NCBI GenBank assembly: GCA_900540785.1
Contig: UQHF01000016.1
Location: forward strand, 1 to 64,000
Source: an uncultured Blautia sp.
GTDB lineage: Bacteria > Bacillota > Clostridia > Lachnospirales > Lachnospiraceae
Direction of reading: 5' to 3'
DNA: 64,000 bases
Positions within the stretch are counted from its first letter, which is position 1. Each line of letters opens with the position of its first letter. Shown in pieces: positions 36,061 through 44,725 of this stretch. Under the pieces are notes generated by a model. That model was not told where the DNA came from. It saw only the letters and a program-made list of their open reading frames with translations, and ran no database searches. Made by a program: the position numbers and the translations under genes.

Positions 36061-36834
36061 TTATCGATTTGATTGTGGAGAATCCGGCTGCACCCGGAAC
36101 CAGTATGTGTAAAAAGTTTCGAATCCAAGAGAGCGATAAAGATTCTGGGCGGAAACATTGCTGCTGACTGCCTGAAGATATGCTTTTTGGGCGCCCCGTT
36201 CCTGTCCTTTTTGCAAAAGCCCTGTACAGATCTGGCGGGCATATCCCATTCTTCGAAAATCTTCCCGCACATGAATCGCATAAATTCCAATATAATTCCG
36301 GTCAAGGATTCCAAGACCTGTTCCTATGATTTCCCCGTTTTTTACAATGGAAGCGCAGATGGTTTCTTTTAAAATGGCGCGGTACATGGAGGGAACCACC
36401 ATGCGGTGAATGGGGTTCGATGTATTTTTTAAATCAAAAAGCGCCTGAATCCACTGAGCGGGAATTTCCTCCGTAAACGTAACATCAGGGCAGCAGTTCT
36501 GAGGAAAATCTGGATTTTTGGAAAAATCCATAGTCATAACATCTGTTGTATGCTGAATTTCGTAGCCTCTGTTTTCCAGTATATAATCAAAATCAGGAGA
36601 GATCAGAGGACTGATCTTAAAAATCGCAGGCGTTCCCAGACGCTTATATACAGCTTCACAGTAAGGGATTTTTTCTTTCCACGGAAGTGTGGAAATTCCA
36701 AACTGTTCCACGCTGTTTGTACGGTGTGTATAAAAATACGAGAAGCGGAGAATCCAGCCGTCATACAGCTCCATTTTATGGGAAGGCCAGGCATTTAGAG
36801 ACATATCTTCAATTTGTTTGATTTCTGCATTCAT
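36061..36834 (-). CDS. GNAT family N-acetyltransferase
   Basis: This 257-residue protein carries a C-terminal GNAT acetyl-CoA domain (about residues 125-240) with the binding loop VREDFRRMGYARQI and NVSAQNLYRSLGF near the end. The N-terminal half is a divergent second domain, as in two-domain GNAT proteins. The acceptor substrate is unknown. The start at 36834 (MNAEIKQ) is chosen because a GAAAGAAG stretch lies upstream. An ATG six codons earlier at 36852 has no ribosome site. It is transcribed alone, convergent with folT. Confidence 0.88.
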   Translation of the reverse strand: MNAEIKQIEDMSLNAWPSHKMELYDGWILRFSYFYTHRTNSVEQFGISTLPWKEKIPYCEAVYKRLGTPAIFKISPLISPDFDYILENRGYEIQHTTDVMTMDFSKNPDFPQNCCPDVTFTEEIPAQWIQALFDLKNTSNPIHRMVVPSMYRAILKETICASIVKNGEIIGTGLGILDRNYIGIYAIHVREDFRRMGYARQICTGLLQKGQERGAQKAYLQAVSSNVSAQNLYRSLGFETFYTYWFRVQPDSPQSNR

Positions 36835-37006
36835 GTTCCACACTTCTTTCATTAAATTTTATATTCATATTATACACATTCTGATAAAATATTCAAGAAA
36901 AACTTATAATTATGCGAAAGAACTGGAAGGGCAGAGAAGAAAATCCAAAATGAGCCCTGGCAGAGACTGTGGGCGCAATAATGTCGGAATTTGTCGATGA
37001 AATGTT

Positions 37007-37036
37007 CTGGACAAAGCGTCCAGATTGTTCTATAAT
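37007..37036 (+). promoter_or_regulatory. tad operon promoter with palindrome over the -35 box
   Basis: TGGACA (37008-37013) and TATAAT (37031-37036) are 17 bases apart. The -35 lies inside the palindrome CTGGAC-AAAGC-GTCCAG (37007-37023). A protein bound to the palindrome would compete with or contact polymerase, so this is a likely control point for the pilus genes. Confidence 0.65.
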
Positions 37037-37043
37037 AAGAGTC

Positions 37044-37101
37044 ACCAGAAGACATCTGGTATCTAAACCGTCAGTTCAGACGGGAAATCCCAATTTTTTT
37101 T
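37044..37101 (+). promoter_or_regulatory. structured leader of the tad operon
   Basis: Downstream of the promoter are ACCAGA/TCTGGT (37044-37060), CCGTC/GACGG (37068-37083) and a small GGG/CCC stem followed by eight T residues (37082-37101). The last could act as a weak attenuator. The rest of the 376-base gap before the first tad gene holds only a further ACGAAT/ATTCGT repeat. Confidence 0.4.
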
Positions 37102-37228
37102 ACAAAAGAGAAAATCAGTACAGACAGTACAACGAATATAACCAGATTCGTTATACGAAAACACCTGCTTATGTGTTGATTAGAAGTGTTAAGAAATGTG
37201 AGCTACAAAAGAAAAGCGAGGTGATGCC

Positions 37229-37741
37229 ATGTTTTTTAACATCTGCTTTCCTGTTACCGCCGCCGCAGTGGCAGTGATTATGGATCTTCGTACAGGAAAG
37301 GTAGATAACGGGTGGATTTTATTTTGTACAGTTATGGAAATTCTTGTATGTTTTCTTCGGGAAGGACCGGGAGGAATAGGAAAACAGATAACGGGAATGC
37401 TGCTGCCGGTGATAATCTTTGTACCTCTGCTGCTGTTTCATATGATAGGAGCAGGAGATGTGAAACTTTTTTCTGTTCTCGGAGGAATCATGGGAACGAA
37501 GAAAATTCTCACGTGCATAATATATGCGGTTATCTGCGGCGCAGGAATCTCTCTTGCCATTTTAATTTTAAATGGAGATGCGTTCTCAAGATTCTGGTAT
37601 CTTCGGGAATACATACGGGAGTATTTTCAGACTGGAGAAATCAAGCCGTATTATAAAGGCAATGTGGCGTCTCCGGAAAATTTCCATTTTACAATACCTG
37701 TTTTTATGAGCGTCGTGCTGTACGCGGGAGGTGTCTATTGA
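37229..37741 (+). CDS. A24 prepilin peptidase (CpaA/TadV type)
   Basis: This 170-residue membrane protease removes the leader from type IVb (Flp) prepilins. Its two active-site aspartates are visible in IMDLRTGKV near residue 19 and in GAGDVKLF near residue 76, the GxGDxK signature. Several hydrophobic segments place it in the membrane. GCGAGGTGA precedes the ATG. It is the first gene of the tad operon, and the next gene starts at TTG inside its last codons. A second, smaller A24-like protein is encoded at 44279-44725. Confidence 0.88.
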   Translation: MFFNICFPVTAAAVAVIMDLRTGKVDNGWILFCTVMEILVCFLREGPGGIGKQITGMLLPVIIFVPLLLFHMIGAGDVKLFSVLGGIMGTKKILTCIIYAVICGAGISLAILILNGDAFSRFWYLREYIREYFQTGEIKPYYKGNVASPENFHFTIPVFMSVVLYAGGVY

Positions 37742-38751
37742 AGAAGAATATTTTTGCAGTCTGCGACCTGGAAGTGGATTATGCCTGTAATTTTATGGAT
37801 TACCTGAATCAGAAAAAGAACGTACCATTTGAAATCCAGGCGTTTACTACAGTTCAGAGCCTGATTGCATATGGGAAAAAAACACATATTGAGCTGCTGT
37901 TAATTTCCGGGAAGGCAATGTGCCGAGAGGTCCGGGAAATGGATATTGGGAAAATCGTGATCCTTTCGGAGGGAGTGCATTCCCCTGAGCTTGACGAATA
38001 TCCCAGTGTGTATAAGTACCAGTCTTCATCTGACGTGATCCGTGAGGTAATGGCGTGTTACGGAGAGGAACGGGCAGTTGCCCCGGCAGTGTTTCCGGTA
38101 TTGAAGAAGACGACTGAGATATTGGGGATTTATTCTCCGCTCAAACGCTGCCTGAAAACCTCTTTTGCACTTGCAATGGGACAGATATTGGCAAAGGAGA
38201 GGGCGGTTCTTTATCTGAACCTTGAAGAATATTCCGGATTTGAGGAACTTCTTGGAAAAGGCTTTGACCACAATTTAAGCGATCTTCTGTATTATGTAAG
38301 ACAGGATAACCAGAATCTGATCCATAAGATGAACAGTATGGTACAGACAGTAGGGAATCTTGATTTTATACCGCCTGTGTGCACTCCCTGGGATGTGCGA
38401 AGCACAGCGTGGGAGGACTGGGAGAAGCTTCTTGAGGAAATTGTGAGGGGCAGTTCCTATGAGGTTCTTGTTCTGGATATTGGCTGTGAGGTGGATGAGA
38501 TTTTTCAGCTTCTGGACAAATGCAAACGGATTTATATGCCGGTATTGCCGGATACCATTTCCGTGTGTAAGATTGCCCAGTTCGAAAATCTCCTGCGTAT
38601 CTGGGATTTTGCGCAGATTTTGCCAAAGATCACAAAGGTAAGACCGCCCTTTCATATGGATAACAGCTCCGGGGAGGCATATGTGGAAAGCCTTATGTGG
38701 AGCGAGCTTGGAGATTATGTAAGAGAAATTTTAAGGAGGGAGCGGGAATGA
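37738..38751 (+). CDS. CpaE/TadZ-like pilus assembly protein
   Basis: This 337-residue protein has a receiver-like N-terminal third without the usual phospho-acceptor pattern, then a ParA/MinD-like ATPase fold. The expected deviant P-loop is degenerate (SPLKRCLKTSFALAMG near residue 134). VLYLNLEEYSG and VLVLDIGCEVDEIFQLLDKC follow at the places of the switch motifs. CpaE/TadZ proteins position the Tad machine in the cell. The start is TTG at 37738 with GGGAGGTG before it and a four-base overlap with the peptidase gene. Its stop overlaps the tadA start (ATGA). Confidence 0.8.
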   Translation: MKKNIFAVCDLEVDYACNFMDYLNQKKNVPFEIQAFTTVQSLIAYGKKTHIELLLISGKAMCREVREMDIGKIVILSEGVHSPELDEYPSVYKYQSSSDVIREVMACYGEERAVAPAVFPVLKKTTEILGIYSPLKRCLKTSFALAMGQILAKERAVLYLNLEEYSGFEELLGKGFDHNLSDLLYYVRQDNQNLIHKMNSMVQTVGNLDFIPPVCTPWDVRSTAWEDWEKLLEEIVRGSSYEVLVLDIGCEVDEIFQLLDKCKRIYMPVLPDTISVCKIAQFENLLRIWDFAQILPKITKVRPPFHMDNSSGEAYVESLMWSELGDYVREILRRERE

Positions 38752-39938
38752 GCAGAGAAATATTTCGCCGGCTCCGTCAGATGCTTATGGAGCGGCTTGA
38801 TATGTCAAGAGAGCTTTCGGATAAAGAGATACTGGAAATGATCGACGATCTGATCTTAAATCATATGAAAGATACCTGTTGTTCGCTGAAGGAGAAGGTG
38901 GAGCTTCGCCAGGAGTTATTTTATTCTGTGAGAAAGCTGGACGTACTGCAGGAACTGATCGAAGATGAAACAGTCACAGAGATTATGGTAAACGGACCGG
39001 ACGCTATTTTCGTGGAGAGAGGAGGGGGACTCTTTAAATGGGAAAAAACTTTTACTTCCAGAGAAAAACTGGAAGATGTGATCCAGCAGATCGTGGGAAA
39101 GTGTAACCGTGTTGTAAACGAATCCATGCCCATTGTGGACGCGAGGCTGGAAAACGGCGCCAGAGTAAATGCAGTTGTGTATCCTGTGGCATTAAACGGC
39201 CCCATTCTCACAATCCGGCGTTTTCCGGATACACCAGTTACAATGGAGCGTCTCATTTCACTTGGAAGTCTTCCAAAAACCTGTGCCGATTTTCTTGCAT
39301 CTCTTGTAAAGGCGCGGTATTCCATGATCATAGGAGGCGGTACAGGAAGCGGAAAAACTACGTTTCTTGGAGCACTGTCTCAGTATATTCCAAAAGATGA
39401 ACGTCTGATTACCATAGAGGATAATGCAGAGCTTAAAATACAGGGAATTGCAAACCTTGTCCGATTGGAAGCAAAGGCGGCAAATATAGAAGGAGGTTCA
39501 GAAGTGACCATCCGCGACCTGATCCGTTCTGCCCTTCGAATGCGGCCGGACCGCATTATTGTGGGAGAGGTCAGGGGCGGTGAGGCTGTAGATATGCTGC
39601 AGGCGTTAAATACAGGGCATGAGGGGAGTTTAAGCACTGCCCATGCAAACAGCAGCCGGGATATGTTAAGCCGCCTGGAAACCATGACGCTTATGGGAGT
39701 AGAGCTTCCTCTGGAAGCCATACGGAGGCAGATTGCGTCAGGGGTGGATATTCTCATCCATTTAGGCAGAATGCGGGATAAGTCAAGAAAGGTACTGGAA
39801 ATTACAGAGGTATGCGGATTTGAAGAAGGAGAAATAAAGACAAATGTGCTTTATCAGTGGAAAGAGGGCGAAGGGCTTAAAAAGCTTTCTGCTCTTTTGA
39901 ACAGGGAAAAACTGGAAAGGGCGGGAATTGTGTTATGA
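38748..39938 (+). CDS. tadA: Tad secretion ATPase TadA (CpaF)
   Basis: This 396-residue hexameric ATPase powers assembly of the Flp pilus. It has the CpaF N-terminal region, EIMVNGPDAIFVERGG, the Walker A GGGTGSGKTT near residue 200, an Asp box ITIEDNAELKI, a Walker B area MRPDRIIVGEVRGGEA and a His box NTGHEGSLSTAHANS. The start at 38748 overlaps the previous stop and is preceded by AGGAGGGAG. It is followed by tadB with another four-base overlap, so the core genes are translationally coupled. Confidence 0.95.
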   Translation: MSREIFRRLRQMLMERLDMSRELSDKEILEMIDDLILNHMKDTCCSLKEKVELRQELFYSVRKLDVLQELIEDETVTEIMVNGPDAIFVERGGGLFKWEKTFTSREKLEDVIQQIVGKCNRVVNESMPIVDARLENGARVNAVVYPVALNGPILTIRRFPDTPVTMERLISLGSLPKTCADFLASLVKARYSMIIGGGTGSGKTTFLGALSQYIPKDERLITIEDNAELKIQGIANLVRLEAKAANIEGGSEVTIRDLIRSALRMRPDRIIVGEVRGGEAVDMLQALNTGHEGSLSTAHANSSRDMLSRLETMTLMGVELPLEAIRRQIASGVDILIHLGRMRDKSRKVLEITEVCGFEEGEIKTNVLYQWKEGEGLKKLSALLNREKLERAGIVL

Positions 39939-40699
39939 AAGCAGAAAAAGAAAAGGAAAACAGAGATTACGGCGTGTATCAGTTTACAGGAAAAGAGATT
40001 TTAAAATATCTGGGAGAATGCGGGCTTTTCTGTATGGGAGTGGCGTATCTCTTTTACGAAAGCGCATGGGCATTTCTATTTATGATCCCCGTTCCCTTTG
40101 TATTTATGGGCTGGAAGAAAAAGCAGTGTATCAGAGAGCGGAGGAAACGTTTGAATTATCAGTTTCGGGACGCTTTAAATGCCATGAGTGTAGCTGTACA
40201 GGCAGGATATTCTGTGGAAAATGCAGTGTCTGCCTGTACAAGAGATATGGAGCGGCTTTATGAAGCGGATTCTGACATTGTGAAAGAGTTCCGGTACATA
40301 GAAAGTCAGCAGAGGGTGAGTGTTCCAGTTGAGGAGCTGTTTTTCGATCTTGGAGAGAGAAGCGGCGTGGAGGATATTGAAAATTTTGCCTCTGTTTTTA
40401 AGACGGCGAAACGGACAGGCGGAGATATGAACCGGGTACTTGAGAAGGTGGCGAGAATGCTTGGAGATAAAATTGATGTAAAAAAAGAAATCGAGGCAAC
40501 CCTTTCCGCCAAAAAGTCGGAACAGATGATCATGAGCCTTATGCCTGCCGGTATTATCGCCTATTTAAAGCTGACTTCTCCGGGATTTTTAAGTACCCTT
40601 TACGGAAATCCTTTTGGAATCTGTGCCATGACAGTCTGCCTTTTTATTTATCTTGCAGCATACTGGATGGGAACAAGGATTGTGGACATTGAAGTGTAA
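39935..40699 (+). CDS. tadB: TadB-like inner-membrane pilus platform protein
   Basis: This 254-residue protein has the type II secretion F domain (GspF/TadB). Two hydrophobic stretches lie near the N-terminus (about residues 27-60). The cytoplasmic part contains RDALNAMSVAVQAGYSVENA and FKTAKRTGGDMNRVLEKVA, and membrane segments close the C-terminus. With TadC it forms the platform on which TadA acts. It overlaps tadA by four bases, and tadC begins 14 bases after it. Confidence 0.9.
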   Translation: MKAEKEKENRDYGVYQFTGKEILKYLGECGLFCMGVAYLFYESAWAFLFMIPVPFVFMGWKKKQCIRERRKRLNYQFRDALNAMSVAVQAGYSVENAVSACTRDMERLYEADSDIVKEFRYIESQQRVSVPVEELFFDLGERSGVEDIENFASVFKTAKRTGGDMNRVLEKVARMLGDKIDVKKEIEATLSAKKSEQMIMSLMPAGIIAYLKLTSPGFLSTLYGNPFGICAMTVCLFIYLAAYWMGTRIVDIEV

Positions 40700-40713
40700 C
40701 AGGAGATGAGGAT

Positions 40714-41742
40714 ATGTGGCTTCATATTATAATATTCGCGGCGCTGGCTGTCACCGGAGTATGGTGGAACATACGGCGTAAGGAAGAAGGAGAGAAAAAC
40801 AAAGAGGGAAAAAAGCTGTTTCTGATGGTTGCTTTTTGTGGAAATCTTCTGGGAGCTGTTCTTACCTTTCAAAATGGAAAAGACCAGATATATTCTGACG
40901 GACACCGCCTGAAAAAAGAGGAGACAGGCGCTTACGAGGAGCGTTTTCTTGTATCGGTTGACGGAGAGAGAGCAGGGGATCTGTATGTACAGATTCCGGA
41001 AAAAGAGACGGGACAGACAGAAGAACCGGAGGAAGAAAAGCTCTCCCCTGAGGAGGAAAGATTACGGGAAATACAGGAGGCAGTAGCCCGCTACAATCAG
41101 GAAAAAGAAGATGCAGATTATTATTATCTTCCGGAAGAATGGGAGGGAAAGCATTTTACCTGGGAGCAGCAGGGAGACAGAAGTGGAACATTAATGGCAG
41201 CCTTATTTCTGGTTGCGGGAGCTGCTCTTATGATTTTAAAAAGCAGGGAGGAGCTTACGCTTATTCAGAAAAAAAGGGAACAGATGCTTCTTGATTATCC
41301 GGGACTCATCATGAAATTTACTCTGCTTGTGCAGGCGGGCATGACTGCGAGAAAAGCATTTCAGAAAATAGCCGGCGATTACAGAAAGAGGAAAAGCAGG
41401 AAAGAGCGGTATGCCTATGAGGAAATTCTTGTTGTCTGTTATGAGATGGACAGCGGCGTTTCAGAGGCAGAGGCGTACAGAAGATTCGGGGAGCGGTGCG
41501 GGCAGGTAAAATACAAGACCTTTGCCACGCTTCTGATACAAAATCTCCAGAAAGGCAGCAGACATCTGGAAGATATGCTGGAGAGGGAATCAGTGGAAGC
41601 CTGGGAGGAACGGAAGAGAAAAGCAAGGGTGCTGGGAGAAGCAGCAGCCACAAAACTTCTGGGACCTATGGTGCTGATGCTTCTTGTGGTAATGGCAGTC
41701 ATTATGATCCCGGCGTGTCTGACCTTTTACGGAGGGGCATAG
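40714..41742 (+). CDS. tadC: TadC-like pilus platform protein
   Basis: This 342-residue partner of TadB has an N-terminal membrane segment, an acidic extracytoplasmic stretch (EEPEEEKLSPEEERLREIQ, residues about 103-122) unusual for TadC, a second membrane segment near 160-180, and the GspF-type domain LDYPGLIMKFTLLVQAGMT, with AAATKLLGPMVLMLLVVM near the end. The acidic insert gives it more length than simple TadC proteins. The Flp pilin gene follows after 15 bases with GAGGAGGTGA. Confidence 0.85.
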   Translation: MWLHIIIFAALAVTGVWWNIRRKEEGEKNKEGKKLFLMVAFCGNLLGAVLTFQNGKDQIYSDGHRLKKEETGAYEERFLVSVDGERAGDLYVQIPEKETGQTEEPEEEKLSPEEERLREIQEAVARYNQEKEDADYYYLPEEWEGKHFTWEQQGDRSGTLMAALFLVAGAALMILKSREELTLIQKKREQMLLDYPGLIMKFTLLVQAGMTARKAFQKIAGDYRKRKSRKERYAYEEILVVCYEMDSGVSEAEAYRRFGERCGQVKYKTFATLLIQNLQKGSRHLEDMLERESVEAWEERKRKARVLGEAAATKLLGPMVLMLLVVMAVIMIPACLTFYGGA

Positions 41743-41757
41743 AGAGGAGGTGAGAAC

Positions 41758-41937
41758 ATGAGAAAGCTGCGCAGATTTTTGAGAAATTTTATAAGAGAGG
41801 AGGAAGCCGTAGGCGTTGTGGAGATCATATTGATCCTTGTGGTTCTGATTGGTCTTGTCATTATCTTTAAAGATCAGCTCACAAAGCTTGTAAAGAGCAT
41901 TCTTGCAAAAATAGCGAAACAGAGTAATTCTATCTGA
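41758..41937 (+). CDS. Flp-type (type IVb) major pilin
   Basis: This 59-residue pilin has a basic N-terminal leader (RKLRRFLRNFIREEEAVG), then a hydrophobic helix VVEIILILVVLIGLVIIF and a short lysine-rich tail. The glycine followed by V-V-E is the expected processing place for the A24 peptidase, with Glu at mature position 3 rather than the usual 5, as in the Flp1-like family. It is short but clearly real: GAGGAGGTGA precedes it and it lies between tadC and the pseudopilin genes. Confidence 0.85.
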   Translation: MRKLRRFLRNFIREEEAVGVVEIILILVVLIGLVIIFKDQLTKLVKSILAKIAKQSNSI

Positions 41938-41984
41938 TAACTTTTGTCAAAATATTTTTCAACAACAGAGGGAGGTGTACACCT

Positions 41985-43457
41985 GTGGTAAAAAGAGGAA
42001 GCATTACCGTTTTTCTTGCATTAATTTTAAGCCTTGTAACAGCGCTTGTATGTACGGGGATCGAATCTGTGAGAATGGCGGCTGCAAGAACCCAGATTTT
42101 AAATGGAGCAGATATAGGGCTTTATTCTCTTTTTGGACAATTTGACAGAGAGATGCTGAAAGATTACGATCTGTTCCTTCTGGATGGTTCCTGTGGGGAT
42201 GGAAGTCTTGATCTGGCTTCTGTCTATGATAATTTTTCTTCCTATATGAAACCTGTCTTAAAACAGAACAGTCAGAAGCTTTCTGTTGTACAGGGCGGTT
42301 TTTCCGCATATCGCCTGCTTACAGACGAGGGAGGAGAACCTTTTTATAATCAGGTTGTCCAGTATATGAAGGAAACTCTTGGAAGCCAGGGTGTAAGCCT
42401 TCTTCTTGATAAAATGAAGGACAGAAAGGAAAAGACAGATCAGGCGGAACAGGCAGGACAGCAGGCGGAAAACGGAGATATTATCGAAAATTATGATGCA
42501 GAGATGGAAGAAAACAACAGAAAAAATGAAGAGGCTCTTGCTGAGGCAGAAAAAAATCCGGAGGGAGGAGAACTGGAAGACGAAGACAATGTAACGGCTC
42601 CTCCGCAAAAAGTAGTAAATCCCATTTCTATTATACGGAGAATCCGGAAAATGGGTATTCTGGAGCTTGTGATCCCGGGAAATAAAGGAGTGTCTGACGG
42701 GCAGGTACAGGCAGGAAGTCTTCTTTCCAGAAGAGAAAAGCAAAGGGGAATGCCCATGTATGAGCCGGAGAAAACAGATACTTCTTATACGTCGCAGATT
42801 CTTTTTCAGCAGTATCTTATGGAGAAGCTTGGAAATTACACAGCGCCGGGGAAGGGTGGACTGAAATATCAGACAGAGTATATTCTGGGAGGAAAAACAG
42901 GAGATATTGAGAATTTAAAATCTGTGGCAAGACGTCTTCTTCTTATAAGAGAAGGGGTAAATATGGTTCATCTGGTATCAGACGGAACAAAAAGAGCGCA
43001 GGCAGCAGGTCTTGCGGCAGCGATTGCCTCTGCCTTTCTCATTCCTCCCGCAACGGGAGTAATAGAAGCAGCGCTTCTTCTTTGCTGGGCGTTTGGAGAG
43101 AGCATTCTCGATGTGAGGGAATTGTTTGACGGAGGAAAAGTTCCTCTTGTAAAAAGCGCGGCAGACTGGCAGCTTTCTCTTGAAAATCTTGCAGAGCTTT
43201 TAAACGGTCTGGATTCTGTCAGAAGAGGAAGTGAGGACGGCATGAGTTATGAGGATTATCTGCAGGTACTTCTTCTTGGCGTTTCCAGAGAAGAGAAAAT
43301 TACAAGAGCAATGGATATGATCGAGTTGTGCGTACGGGAGAAGGGAAGAAAAAATTTCCGCATGGATTCCTGTATTGTGGCTGCAGAAGTTTCCGTAGAT
43401 GTAAAGGCAAATAAAAGAAAAGTTTTTAATGTGACAAGGGCGTATGGTTATTACTGA
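41985..43457 (+). CDS. DUF5702 domain protein of the tad operon
   Basis: This 490-residue protein has an N-terminal pilin-like hydrophobic helix (GSITVFLALILSLVTALV) with the rest predicted outside the membrane. The early RMAAARTQILNGADIGLYSLFGQFDREML is characteristic of DUF5702, which occurs in clostridial tad clusters. A charged Gln/Glu-rich section lies near residues 145-205. Its role in the pilus is not established. A minor pseudopilin or surface-anchored tip component is plausible. The start is GTG at 41985, supported by GGGAGGTG at seven bases. Confidence 0.82.
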   Translation: MVKRGSITVFLALILSLVTALVCTGIESVRMAAARTQILNGADIGLYSLFGQFDREMLKDYDLFLLDGSCGDGSLDLASVYDNFSSYMKPVLKQNSQKLSVVQGGFSAYRLLTDEGGEPFYNQVVQYMKETLGSQGVSLLLDKMKDRKEKTDQAEQAGQQAENGDIIENYDAEMEENNRKNEEALAEAEKNPEGGELEDEDNVTAPPQKVVNPISIIRRIRKMGILELVIPGNKGVSDGQVQAGSLLSRREKQRGMPMYEPEKTDTSYTSQILFQQYLMEKLGNYTAPGKGGLKYQTEYILGGKTGDIENLKSVARRLLLIREGVNMVHLVSDGTKRAQAAGLAAAIASAFLIPPATGVIEAALLLCWAFGESILDVRELFDGGKVPLVKSAADWQLSLENLAELLNGLDSVRRGSEDGMSYEDYLQVLLLGVSREEKITRAMDMIELCVREKGRKNFRMDSCIVAAEVSVDVKANKRKVFNVTRAYGYY

Positions 43458-43481
43458 CAGACAGAAAAGAGGTGCAGAAAG

Positions 43482-44297
43482 ATGCTTTTTCAGAAAGAAA
43501 AAAACAGACAGAAGAATGGTTCTCATAAAGCTGAAACAAGATTGAAAAATAAAAAAGAAAGGACGCGCTCTCTAAGGAGAAAAATGTCTCTGTTTTCCCC
43601 GACAGACAGAGATAGACTTTCTGGAAAAGTGTCTTTCTGCACCTTTTTAAAGAAAATAAAGTCAGCCAGTATGGCGGTGGAAACGGCGTTAGTCCTTCCC
43701 TTATTTTTTCTGGGAGTTGTTACCATGATTTCTTTTATGGATATGTATAAGATCCAGACGGAACATCTTACAAAACTATGTCAGAGTGCAAAAGAAGCGG
43801 GAATGTACGTATATCTCCCGGATGGAGGAGGAACGGAGGAAATCACGCTGCCTGATATATATGCCTATGAGCCGATAGGCGGGCTTGTTCCTCTTCCGAA
43901 GGTGTGGATCCACAATCAGGTCCGCGTACATGCCTGGACGGGAAAGGAAGCCTCCGGAGCGTCAGGAGACGGAGGAGGGCAGCAGACACCGGAAAAAATG
44001 GTTTATGTAACGGAAACCGGAAATGTGTACCACAGAAGCTTAAGCTGCAGCTATATCAATCTGTCTGTCGAGCAGGTTTCCGGTTCTTCTGTACAGAGCA
44101 GGAGGAATCAGTATGGAGAAAAATATGAGCCATGTGAAATCTGCAGCAGAAATCAAAAGCCTGCAGGAACAGTGTTTATCACAGGAAAAAGCAACCGATA
44201 CCATAATCTTGGTTCCTGCAGCGGACTGAAACGAACGGTAAGAATTGTAAAAGAATCAGAAGTAAAGGGAATGGGAGCGTGTGGAAGATGTGGTTAG
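43482..44297 (+). CDS. TadE-like pseudopilin with duplicated His/Cys motif
   Basis: This 271-residue protein has a very basic N-terminal 65 residues, then a TadE-like helix SMAVETALVLPLFFLGVVTM with Glu five to six residues into it, and an exported C-terminal part. The last 90 residues hold two related units: VYHRSLSCSYINLSV, later followed by CEIC, and RYHNLGSCSGLKRTVRIV, later followed by CGRC. Each has a His, a Cys and a Cys-x-x-Cys pair, consistent with a metal site or disulfides. The stop is TAG, and the next gene begins inside the last codons. Confidence 0.78.
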   Translation: MLFQKEKNRQKNGSHKAETRLKNKKERTRSLRRKMSLFSPTDRDRLSGKVSFCTFLKKIKSASMAVETALVLPLFFLGVVTMISFMDMYKIQTEHLTKLCQSAKEAGMYVYLPDGGGTEEITLPDIYAYEPIGGLVPLPKVWIHNQVRVHAWTGKEASGASGDGGGQQTPEKMVYVTETGNVYHRSLSCSYINLSVEQVSGSSVQSRRNQYGEKYEPCEICSRNQKPAGTVFITGKSNRYHNLGSCSGLKRTVRIVKESEVKGMGACGRCG

Positions 44298-44725
44298 AAA
44301 ACAGCAGTATAATCATAAAAGAAATGGGAATCCTCGGGATTTTGGGGTGGAATGCCTGGATTGACATAAAAAAACAGCAGATTTCTCTTACAGCATCAGG
44401 GATTCTTGCAATAGCAGGTTTTATCTGGGCATGGCATGGAAACCGTCTTGGATTTTCTTATTTTCTCGGGATTTTTACAGGATTTTGCGTGGTGGGTCTT
44501 GGTGTTCTCACAAAAGGAGAAATCGGGATCGGGGACGGTATTCTTGTTCTGGCGCTTGGCATGGCGCTGGAATGGGAAAGACTTGTGGTTTCTCTTATGC
44601 TTGGACTTCTGGCTTGTGCCATTGTATCCGGCATTCTCATGTTTGCGCTTCATAAAGGGAGAAAGACAAGGATTCCCTTTGCTCCATTTCTGTTTCTGGG
44701 ATATATAGGAGGAATGCTGTTATGA
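44279..44725 (+). CDS. second A24 prepilin peptidase-like protein
   Basis: This 148-residue membrane protein has Asp residues in GWNAWIDIKKQQIS and GEIGIGDGILVLALG, matching the paired aspartates of A24 peptidases, the second as GxGD. It lacks the large N-terminal methylase part, like CpaA. GTG 44279 has AAGGGA at seven bases. ATG 44288 is also possible. Both overlap the preceding gene, whose stop is at 44295-44297. Its own stop overlaps the next start. Together with the first peptidase it may split work between Flp and TadE-like substrates. Confidence 0.78.
   Translation: MWKMWLENSSIIIKEMGILGILGWNAWIDIKKQQISLTASGILAIAGFIWAWHGNRLGFSYFLGIFTGFCVVGLGVLTKGEIGIGDGILVLALGMALEWERLVVSLMLGLLACAIVSGILMFALHKGRKTRIPFAPFLFLGYIGGMLL

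Noticed and set aside
36969..37277. Possible small gene before the tad operon
   Set aside because: It would overlap the promoter, leader hairpins and the first tad gene, and resembles no family.
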